Assembly: GCA_002455915.1 (NCBI GenBank)
Contig: DKLU01000331.1
Span: 1 to 9,437, forward strand
DNA length: 9,437 bases
From: Chryseobacterium sp. UBA6632
Lineage (GTDB): Bacteria > Bacteroidota > Bacteroidia > Flavobacteriales > Weeksellaceae
Direction: 5' to 3'
Shown here: in pieces, positions 1 through 5,795 of the stretch
Layout of the letters: each line of letters begins with the position of its first letter
Numbering within the stretch: the stretch's first letter is position 1
The notes under the pieces: generated by a model
Database searches by the model: none
What the model saw: the letters and a program-made list of their open reading frames with translations, nothing else
What the model was told of the DNA's origin: nothing
Position numbers and translations under genes: made by a program

Positions 1-684
1 TTCAAAGAAAAAGTTCAGGAATATTATTCTTTAAGATGTGTACCGCAGATTTTAGGACCTGTTTTGGATACGTTGGAATACACGGAAAAAGTGTTGGAAA
101 ATGAAATCAATTCCGCGAACGATAATCCAATCATTAATGTTGAAGATCAGCATGTTTACCACGGAGGAAATTTCCACGGAGATTATATTTCGTTGGAAAT
201 GGATAAGCTGAAAATTGTTGTTACGAAACTGACAATGTTGGCAGAAAGACAATTAAATTATCTTTTAAATGCCAAAATCAACGAAATTTTGCCTCCTTTT
301 GTAAATTTAGGTAAATTAGGGTTTAATTTCGGGATGCAAGGCGTTCAGTTTACAGCGACTTCTACAACGGCGGAAAGCCAGATGTTGTCGAATCCGATGT
401 ATGTTCACAGTATTCCGAATAACAATGACAATCAGGATATCGTGAGCATGGGTACAAACGCTGCGGTAATTTGCAGAAAAGTAATCGAAAATGCTTTCGA
501 AGTTTTGGCAATTGAAGCGATTACAATCGTTCAGGCAATCGAATATCTTGATTTTAAAGATAAGGTTTCAACGTCAACAAAAAAATTGTACGATGAAATA
601 AGAAAGATCATTCCTGCGTTCTCAAATGATATGGTGATGTATCCGTATCTGGAGGAAGTAAAAAAATATTTAAAAGCAATGTAA
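1..684 (+). CDS. Aromatic amino acid ammonia-lyase (HAL/PAL/TAL family), C-terminal part
   Basis: This is the C-terminal 227 residues of a MIO-dependent ammonia-lyase; the frame is open from the first base, so the gene begins outside the window. Full-length members are about 500-520 residues, so a little over half is missing, including the Ala-Ser-Gly triad that forms the MIO cofactor and the substrate-selectivity loop. Visible family signatures are YSLRCVPQ near the left edge, NSANDNPII, FHGDYISLEMDK, and a region around 412-456 reading SIPNNNDNQDIVSMG. That last region has the NQD arrangement of phenylalanine/tyrosine lyases rather than the NQEDH of true histidases, which favours an aromatic substrate. 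Such enzymes deaminate Tyr or Phe to 4-coumarate or cinnamate in the cytoplasm. Next to FabG, KAS and ACP genes it probably makes the aryl starter of a flexirubin-like polyene. Annotation pipelines often call this gene hutH; a role in histidine use is less likely here. Family assignment is firm, substrate is inferred. Confidence 0.9.
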   Translation, partial: FKEKVQEYYSLRCVPQILGPVLDTLEYTEKVLENEINSANDNPIINVEDQHVYHGGNFHGDYISLEMDKLKIVVTKLTMLAERQLNYLLNAKINEILPPFVNLGKLGFNFGMQGVQFTATSTTAESQMLSNPMYVHSIPNNNDNQDIVSMGTNAAVICRKVIENAFEVLAIEAITIVQAIEYLDFKDKVSTSTKKLYDEIRKIIPAFSNDMVMYPYLEEVKKYLKAM

Positions 685-700
685 TTACTTTCGGTAATTA
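682..700 (+). other. Small AT-rich hairpin over the ammonia-lyase stop codon
   Basis: TAATTAC (682-688) and GTAATTA (694-700) form a perfect 7-bp stem with a TTTCG loop, starting on the stop codon. There is no clear U-tract after it, so it would be at best a weak terminator or a 3'-end stabiliser. It could also be chance in AT-rich DNA. Confidence 0.25.
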
Positions 701-704
701 ATTG

Positions 705-734
705 TTTAAACTAAGGGGGGGAAAAATATACTTG
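705..734 (+). promoter_or_regulatory. Possible Bacteroidota-type promoter before the FabG-like gene
   Basis: The known Bacteroidota sigma-A consensus is TTTG near -33 and TAnnTTTG near -7. TATACTTG at 727-734 matches the -7 box with one mismatch, and TTTA at 705-708 lies 18 bp upstream as a weak -33 box. The expected start site would leave a leader of roughly 20-25 nt before the ATG at 763. The spacer contains a run of seven G (715-721). Both boxes are imperfect, so this is tentative. Confidence 0.25.
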
Positions 735-762
735 AAAAAACTAAAACTAACATAAGTAACAC

Positions 763-1494
763 ATGAAATGTGCAATCATCACAGGCGGCTCAAGAGGAAT
801 TGGAAGAGCAATCTGTATCAAACTGGCAGAAGAGAAAAATTATCATATTTTAATCAACTATACTTCAAACGAAGCTGCAGCAAAGGAAACTTTAGCTAAA
901 GTGGAAGAATTGGGTTCTACCGGAGAAATTCTAAAATTCGATGTAGGAAATGCTGAAGAAACTCAAAAAGTTTTAACGGAATGGCAGGAAAATAATCCAC
1001 AATCTATCGTTGAGGTGATCGTAAATAACGCCGGAATCACAAGAGACGGATTATTCATGTGGATGCCAAGTGAAGATTGGAACGCTGTGATTAACACAAG
1101 TTTAAATGGTTTTTTCAACGTAACGAATTTCTTTATTCAAAAATTGTTACGTAATAAATACGGCAGAATTATCAACATGGTTTCTGTTTCCGGAGTGAAG
1201 GGAACTGCTGGACAAACCAATTATTCTGCGGCAAAAGGAGCTGTTGTGGGCGCTACAAAAGCTTTAGCACAGGAAGTGGCAAAAAGAAATATTACCGTAA
1301 ATGCAGTTGCACCGGGATTCATCAGAACAGATATGACTCAGGAATTTAATGAAGATGAATTAAAAGCAATGATTCCAGCCAATCGATTCGGTGAAGCGGA
1401 AGAAGTGGCAGATTTAGTCGCATTTTTAGCTTCTAAAAAGTCATCGTACATTACAGGTGAAGTAATCAATATTAACGGCGGAATCTATTCATAA
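763..1494 (+). CDS. fabG: 3-oxoacyl-ACP reductase, SDR family (FabG-like)
   Basis: A complete 243-residue classical short-chain dehydrogenase/reductase, the usual length for FabG. The N-terminal nucleotide-binding motif is TGGSRGIGRAI (residues 7-17), NNAGITRDG lies at 88-96, and the catalytic residues are Ser141, Tyr154 and Lys158 in YSAAK. PGFIRTDMT (184-192) is the typical loop after the active site, and the chain ends in the usual GGxxxxGG-type region (ITGEVININGG). The enzyme would use NAD(P)H to reduce 3-oxoacyl-ACP to 3-hydroxyacyl-ACP in the cytoplasm. Because it sits between an ammonia-lyase and a ketosynthase/ACP pair, it probably works on a growing polyene rather than in housekeeping fatty acid synthesis. 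One oddity: the position 28 residues before Ser141, where E. coli FabG has the tetrad Asn110, is Ser113 (the local reading is VINTSLNG). The ATG is preceded by an A-rich leader with no strong Shine-Dalgarno. Confidence 0.93.
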   Translation: MKCAIITGGSRGIGRAICIKLAEEKNYHILINYTSNEAAAKETLAKVEELGSTGEILKFDVGNAEETQKVLTEWQENNPQSIVEVIVNNAGITRDGLFMWMPSEDWNAVINTSLNGFFNVTNFFIQKLLRNKYGRIINMVSVSGVKGTAGQTNYSAAKGAVVGATKALAQEVAKRNITVNAVAPGFIRTDMTQEFNEDELKAMIPANRFGEAEEVADLVAFLASKKSSYITGEVININGGIYS

Positions 1495-1530
1495 AATCAG
1501 GTGGCAGATATAAGATAGCAGGTATTAGCT

Positions 1531-1558
1531 GCAACCTAAAATCTGCGACCTAAAACCT
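1531..1558 (+). repeat. Two near-identical 14-bp units in the fabG-KAS gap
   Basis: GCAACCTAAAATCT (1531-1544) is followed directly by GCGACCTAAAACCT (1545-1558), two mismatches apart. The 74-bp gap between the two genes is low in complexity, and this tandem pair makes up over a third of it. CAGAT (1505-1509) and ATCTG (1541-1545) could also pair. It resembles intergenic filler common in flavobacterial genomes; no function can be read from it. Confidence 0.4.
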
Positions 1559-1568
1559 CAAACACTAC

Positions 1569-2789
1569 ATGGAAAATAGGGTTGTAATTACCGGAATGGG
1601 AATTTATTCCTGCATCGGAACTTCTTTGGAAGAGGTGAAAGAATCTTTATTTCAAGGGAAATCCGGAATTGTTTTGGTGGACGAAAGAAAAGAATTTGGT
1701 TTCAGATCGGGATTAACGGGCGTTGTTCCGAAACCGGATCTTAAAAATCTTTTGAACCGCAGACAGCGTGTAAGCATGGGCGAAGAAAGCGAATACGCTT
1801 ATATCGCAACTTTAGATGCTTTAAAACAGGCAAATATCGACCAAGACTTTTTAGACCAAAACGAAGTCGGAATTTTATACGGAAACGACAGTGTTTCTCA
1901 GGCAGTTGTGGAATCTATCGACATTGCAAGAGAAAAAAAAGATACAACTTTAATGGGTTCAGGAGCGATTTTCAAATCGATGAACTCAACAGTTACGATG
2001 AATCTTTCTACGATTTTTAAATTAAGAGGAATTAATTTAACCATCAGTGCAGCTTGTGCAAGCGGTTCTCATTCTTTGGGACTTGCTTATATGATGATTA
2101 AAAATGGTTTTCAGGATATGATTGTTTGTGGAGGTGCTCAGGAAACCAACAAATATTCAATGGCGAGTTTTGACGGGTTGGGCGTTTTTTCTGTGAGAGA
2201 AGACGAACCTACGAAGGCTTCAAGACCTTTCGACGCAGGAAGAGATGGCCTTATTCCAAGTGGTGGAGCAGCTTCATTGATCGTTGAAAGTTTAGAATCG
2301 GCACAAAAACGAGGCGCAAATATCATCGCTGAAATCGTTGGTTATGGCTTTTCTTCAAACGGTGGACATATTTCTACACCAAATGTTGATGGCCCGGCTT
2401 TAGCAATGGACAGAGCGTTGAAACAATCTGGGTTAACAGCAAAAGATATCGATTATATTAATGCTCACGCAACTTCCACGCCGCTTGGTGATGCGAATGA
2501 AGCCAAAGCGATCTATGAAATTTTCGGAGGTGAAATTCCTGTAAGTTCTACAAAATCAATGACGGGTCACGAATGCTGGATGGCAGGTGCAAGTGAGGTA
2601 ATTTATTCGATTCTGATGATGCAGAACGATTTTATTGCCCCGAATATCAATCTGGAAAACCCTGATGATGAGGCTAAAAAGATAAATTTGGTAGCAGAAA
2701 CAAAAAGTCAAAAAATTGATGTATTTTTGTCGAATTCTTTTGGATTTGGGGGAACAAATTCAGCATTAATTGTTAAAAAATTTGATTAA
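1569..2789 (+). CDS. Beta-ketoacyl-ACP synthase, FabB-like (KAS I/II family)
   Basis: A complete 406-residue condensing enzyme of the thiolase fold, the normal length for FabB/FabF. The catalytic Cys163 is in SAACASGSH, the two catalytic histidines are His300 (NAHATSTPLGD) and His334 (KSMTGHE, with Lys329), and the glycine-rich C-terminal loop NSFGFGGTNSAL is at 389-400. The stretches CGGAQE, IYSILMMQNDFIAPNIN and the overall C-terminus look closer to KAS I (FabB) than to FabF. The full Cys-His-His triad argues for an active elongating enzyme, not a chain-length factor. It would condense malonyl-ACP with the growing acyl or aryl-polyene chain in the cytoplasm. The ACP gene starts only 4 bp after its stop codon, implying cotranscription and partnership. 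Its placement beside an ammonia-lyase and an acyltransferase points to aryl polyene/flexirubin synthesis. A housekeeping role cannot be excluded from sequence alone. Confidence 0.92.
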   Translation: MENRVVITGMGIYSCIGTSLEEVKESLFQGKSGIVLVDERKEFGFRSGLTGVVPKPDLKNLLNRRQRVSMGEESEYAYIATLDALKQANIDQDFLDQNEVGILYGNDSVSQAVVESIDIAREKKDTTLMGSGAIFKSMNSTVTMNLSTIFKLRGINLTISAACASGSHSLGLAYMMIKNGFQDMIVCGGAQETNKYSMASFDGLGVFSVREDEPTKASRPFDAGRDGLIPSGGAASLIVESLESAQKRGANIIAEIVGYGFSSNGGHISTPNVDGPALAMDRALKQSGLTAKDIDYINAHATSTPLGDANEAKAIYEIFGGEIPVSSTKSMTGHECWMAGASEVIYSILMMQNDFIAPNINLENPDDEAKKINLVAETKSQKIDVFLSNSFGFGGTNSALIVKKFD

Positions 2790-2793
2790 AAAC

Positions 2794-3048
2794 ATGGACA
2801 GGGAAAAAATTGTTGCGATCGTCAACGACTTTCTAGTGAATGAATTTGAAGTAGATGGCGATGAAATCAGCAATGAAGCTAACTTGAAAAAAACACTGGG
2901 CTTAGACAGCTTGGATTATATTGATTTGGTGGTAGTTATCGAGTCTAATTTTGGTGTGAAATTGGGTGAAGCGGACTTCAAAAAGATGGTCACGTTCGAT
3001 GACTTTTATTCGACAATCGAGAACAAAATCACTGAAAAAAACGCATAA
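2794..3048 (+). CDS. Acyl carrier protein
   Basis: An 84-residue acidic acyl carrier protein. The phosphopantetheine attachment site is Ser39 in LGLDSLDYIDLVV, the standard D-S-L signature at the start of helix II. The ATG at 2794 is chosen because it gives a normal ACP N-terminus (MDREKIVAIVNDFL) and lies 4 bp after the ketosynthase stop; an in-frame TTG at 2770 lies inside the upstream gene and only adds eight unconvincing residues. A 4'-phosphopantetheinyl transferase encoded elsewhere would be needed to activate it. Its tight linkage to the ketosynthase suggests it is the dedicated carrier for the polyene chain and the donor for the next gene's acyltransferase, rather than the general fatty acid ACP. 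Confidence 0.93.
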   Translation: MDREKIVAIVNDFLVNEFEVDGDEISNEANLKKTLGLDSLDYIDLVVVIESNFGVKLGEADFKKMVTFDDFYSTIENKITEKNA

Positions 3049-3073
3049 CTATCGATTAAAATCTACTCTTAAA

Positions 3074-3127
3074 AATGTAACAATAGAACAATCTAGCAGT
3101 TTATCAATTTTTAAATATTGTTACATT
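3074..3127. repeat. 12-bp perfect inverted repeat in the ACP-acyltransferase gap
   Basis: AATGTAACAATA (3074-3085) and TATTGTTACATT (3116-3127) are perfect inverted copies separated by 30 bp. A second pairing, TCTAGCA (3092-3098) with TGCTAGA (3127-3133), shares its edge base with the first and nests differently. TACATTGCTA also occurs twice in direct orientation (3122-3131 and 3138-3147). This 109-bp gap is thus built from overlapping repeats. It may be a degenerate intergenic repeat, an mRNA structure that tunes expression of the downstream genes, or a weak operator. Confidence 0.55.
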
Positions 3128-3157
3128 GCTAGACTGATACATTGCTAAATTAATACT

Positions 3158-4042
3158 ATGAACAAGTGGAAAGGTAAATCTAAAGGCACAATTCTGGGCT
3201 ACAGAATTTTCGTTTGGTGCATTAGATATATCGGAATCCGAAGTTCATATTTTGTCCTTTATTTTGTTGCGTTATATTACTTTTTATTCGAAAAAAACAG
3301 CAATAAATATTACCGATATTATTTCCAGAAAAGACTCAATTACGGATATTGGAAAACAAAAATTTCTTTATTTAAAAGTTATTTCACTTTCGGAACTGTT
3401 TTGATTGATAAAACGGCTATTTCTGCTGGACTTCGTGAAAAATATACTTACGAATTCGACGGAATTGAAAACCTCAGAAATCTTTTATCAGAGAAAAAAG
3501 GTGGTGTTTTAATCAGTGCTCATATCGGAAATTTCGAAATTGCTGAACATTTTTTTGCTGATATTGATTTTGATTGTCAGATTAATTTAGTGACAACAGA
3601 TCAGGAAGTTACCGTTATTAAAGAATATCTGGAAAGTGTTTCTGTAAAAGCAAGCAGCATCAAATTTATTTATGTTAAAGACGATATGTCGCATATTTTC
3701 GAGATTAACGAAGCGTTGTCAAAAAACGAACTGATTTGTTTTACAGGCGACCGTTATTTCGAAGGTTCTAAATTCTTGGAAGGTGATTTACTCGGAAAAT
3801 CAGCGAAATTTCCTGCCGGACCTTTCCTTATTGCTTCAAGATTGGGCGTTCCTGTTGTTTATGTGTACGTGATGAAAGAAAAAAATCTACATTATCATTT
3901 ATACGCGAGAGTTGCTCAGAACGTTAAAAAACGCGATGCACAAGGACTTTTGAATTCTTATACTCAAAATTTGGAGTCGATGATTAAAAAATATCCTCTT
4001 CAATGGTTCAATTACTTCGATTTTTGGGATGATATTGATTAA
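3158..4042 (+). CDS. LpxL/HtrB-like lysophospholipid or lipid A type acyltransferase
   Basis: A 294-residue member of the LpxL/LpxM/HtrB acyltransferase superfamily, the usual size. A hydrophobic N-terminal segment (about residues 16-44) would anchor it to the inner face of the cytoplasmic membrane. The catalytic HX4E motif is His122-Ile-Gly-Asn-Phe-Glu127, followed by a conserved-looking GDRYFEG (197-203), FPAGPFLIA (218-226) and the C-terminal QWFNYFDFW (282-290) that resembles the QW...W ending of the family. Such enzymes transfer acyl chains from ACP to lipid acceptors. Here it directly follows the ACP gene, so its donor is probably the aryl polyene on that ACP. In flexirubin loci an enzyme of this type is thought to form the ester between the polyene acid and the dialkylresorcinol. 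True lipid A acylation is the alternative, but a lipid A gene would not be expected among polyene genes. Confidence 0.87.
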   Translation: MNKWKGKSKGTILGYRIFVWCIRYIGIRSSYFVLYFVALYYFLFEKNSNKYYRYYFQKRLNYGYWKTKISLFKSYFTFGTVLIDKTAISAGLREKYTYEFDGIENLRNLLSEKKGGVLISAHIGNFEIAEHFFADIDFDCQINLVTTDQEVTVIKEYLESVSVKASSIKFIYVKDDMSHIFEINEALSKNELICFTGDRYFEGSKFLEGDLLGKSAKFPAGPFLIASRLGVPVVYVYVMKEKNLHYHLYARVAQNVKKRDAQGLLNSYTQNLESMIKKYPLQWFNYFDFWDDID

Positions 4043-4144
4043 ATTCCCTACTTTTACTACAGAAAAAAACTAATATTTAAACTCAAACACTAAGGTTCAG
4101 AATTTATTATTAAGTTTAATTTGTCCCTGATTCTATCCACATAG

Positions 4145-4197
4145 TTTGTCATTCCGTAGGAATCTAAGCCATGTTGAGATGCTTTCAGCATGACAAA
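4145..4197. repeat. Palindromic repeat, copy 1 (TGTCATTC type)
   Basis: TTTGTCAT (4145-4152) and ATGACAAA (4190-4197) are perfect inverted ends. The similarity runs inward for about 22 bases per arm with mismatches (TGTCATTCCGTAGGAATCT against TGTCATGCTGAAAGCATCT read from the other strand). It is the dispersed palindromic element typical of Bacteroidota intergenic regions; its complement reads as the peptide CHAESISTWLRFLRNDK, which I recall as a common spurious translation. It makes up much of the 207-bp gap 4043-4249, in which I see nothing else convincing, and ends about 50 bp before the likely start of the oxidoreductase gene. Confidence 0.7.
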
Positions 4198-4249
4198 GTG
4201 ACTTTTGATTTCTAAATTTCTTACCTTTAAAGAAAACGCATTTTCTCCT

Positions 4250-5794
4250 TTGAAAAAAGAATTTGACATACTTGTAATCGGCAGCGGATTGGGAGGTCTT
4301 GTTTCGGCGCTTGTTTTGGCGAAAGAAGGCTTGAAAGTTTGTGTCCTGGAGAAAAACAATCAATACGGTGGAAATTTACAGACATTTTCCCGTGACAAAC
4401 TCATTTTTGATACCGGAGTTCATTATTTGGGCGGACTTTCAGAAGGGCAAAATCTTCATCAATATTTTTCATATTTGGGAATTATGGATGAGCTTCTGCT
4501 TGAAAAAATGGATGAAGATGGTTATGATAAAATCACATTCGGAGATGATGAAATTGAATACCCTCACGCGCAAGGCTACGAAAATTTTGTTGAACAATTA
4601 GCTAAATATTTTCCGGAAGAAAGAGAAAATTTAGAAGATTATTGTGAAGAAATTCAGCGTGTTTGCAGTCAGTTTCCGAGATATAATTTGGTTGGAAAAG
4701 ATAATTACAACGAGGAAATTTTACATTTAAATACCAAAAGATTTATCGAGTCTTTAACAACGAATAAAAAACTACAATCTGTTTTATTAGGTTCCAATTT
4801 CTTATATGCCGGAGATTCTGAAAATGTTCCGTTTTACGTTCATGCGTTGACGGTGAACTCTTATATCCAAAGTGCTTATAAATGCATAAAAGGCGGAAGC
4901 CAAATCTCAAAATTATTAATTCGCAGGCTTCGTGAATATGGAGCGGAAGTTCATAAACATTCTGAAGTTTCTGAATTTTTATTCAATGAAAATAATATTT
5001 TAGCGGGGGTAAAAACTCAATCAGGAAAAGAATATTTCGCGAAACGGTTTATTTCAAACATAGAAATTCGTTCAACCATTAAATTGATTGGCGAAGAAAG
5101 ATTGAAAAGATCATTTTTAAATAGAATCATGAGTTGGGAACCTGTTCCTTCGTGTTTCAGTGTTTATTTTGTTTTAAAACCTCAAATTCTTCCAAATTTT
5201 AATTATAATATTTATCATTATTCAAACGAAGAATTGGTTTGGAATGCTTATCGTTACGATAGAAATTCTTGGCCGGAAACGTATATGCTTTCCTCAACAC
5301 AATCAAAACATTATCCGAGATTTGCAGAAAGTTTAACAGCAATTTCTTACATGGATTTTGAGGAAGTTAAAGAATGGGAAAGGACGTTCAATACGATTGC
5401 AGACGAACATGAAAGGGGGGAATTATACGAGAAATTCAAGATGGAAAAAGCAGAAAAGATGATTGATGCTTTGGAGAAAAAGATTCCTAATTTAAGACAG
5501 ATTACCAGTAAAATTTACACATCGTCTCCGTTATCTTATCGCGATTATATCGGAAGTTTCGATGGAAATATGTACGGTTACAGCAAAAGCTCAGAAAACC
5601 CACTGAAAACAATGGTCTCTCAAAGAACTAAGATTAATAATCTTTTTCTGACAGGGCAATCGGTGAATATGCATGGGATTTTGGGCTGTACGATCGGAGC
5701 GTTCAATACTTGTGCGGAAATTCTTGGAAAAGAATTGATTGATGAAAGATTAACACAAATGATAAATAAAAATAAAGGTGAAGAAGGAAAATAA
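4250..5794 (+). CDS. FAD-dependent oxidoreductase, phytoene desaturase / retinol saturase-like
   Basis: A roughly 514-residue flavoprotein of the CrtI/carotenoid isomerase/retinol saturase group. The N-terminal dinucleotide fold is DILVIGSGLGGL (residues 6-17) with the ribose-binding acid Glu34 in VLEKN, then the family's YGGNLQTF and the FDTGVHYLGG stretch. A second FAD-contacting segment, LFLTGQSVNMHGILGC, lies near 465-480. The frame has no ATG before residue 88 or so, and the upstream stop is at 4199-4201. I place the start at the TTG at 4250, giving LKKEFDILVIG, a normal start for the family; the TTG at 4205 would add 15 residues of unlikely leader. The enzyme could change the redox state of polyene double bonds or oxidise the aryl or resorcinol part; its real substrate is not visible. 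Its stop is 1 bp from the next ATG, so the two are translationally coupled. Copies of one palindromic repeat lie on both sides. Confidence 0.85.
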   Translation: MKKEFDILVIGSGLGGLVSALVLAKEGLKVCVLEKNNQYGGNLQTFSRDKLIFDTGVHYLGGLSEGQNLHQYFSYLGIMDELLLEKMDEDGYDKITFGDDEIEYPHAQGYENFVEQLAKYFPEERENLEDYCEEIQRVCSQFPRYNLVGKDNYNEEILHLNTKRFIESLTTNKKLQSVLLGSNFLYAGDSENVPFYVHALTVNSYIQSAYKCIKGGSQISKLLIRRLREYGAEVHKHSEVSEFLFNENNILAGVKTQSGKEYFAKRFISNIEIRSTIKLIGEERLKRSFLNRIMSWEPVPSCFSVYFVLKPQILPNFNYNIYHYSNEELVWNAYRYDRNSWPETYMLSSTQSKHYPRFAESLTAISYMDFEEVKEWERTFNTIADEHERGELYEKFKMEKAEKMIDALEKKIPNLRQITSKIYTSSPLSYRDYIGSFDGNMYGYSKSSENPLKTMVSQRTKINNLFLTGQSVNMHGILGCTIGAFNTCAEILGKELIDERLTQMINKNKGEEGK

Positions 5795-5795
5795 T

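Noticed and set aside
1531..1558. CRISPR-like repeat
   Set aside because: Only two 14-bp tandem units without spacers, and no cas genes are present.
2138..2326. 62-codon minus-strand frame
   Set aside because: Antisense to the conserved central part of the ketosynthase and lacking any family feature.
2770..2793. TTG start giving an eight-residue longer ACP
   Set aside because: It lies inside the ketosynthase gene, and the ATG at 2794 gives a normal ACP N-terminus.
2966..3148. 60-codon plus-strand frame over the ACP end and the following gap
   Set aside because: Out of frame with the ACP, basic and low-complexity, and it runs into the intergenic inverted repeat.
4090..4363. Two overlapping minus-strand reading frames of 76-89 codons
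   Set aside because: They run through the palindromic repeat and antisense to the FAD-binding motif of the oxidoreductase. Their CHAESIST-like peptide is the usual false translation of the repeat.
5778..5795. GTG start for the C45 lipoprotein
   Set aside because: It sits inside the oxidoreductase end. The ATG at 5796 has better spacing to the purine-rich site and is 1 bp after the stop codon.
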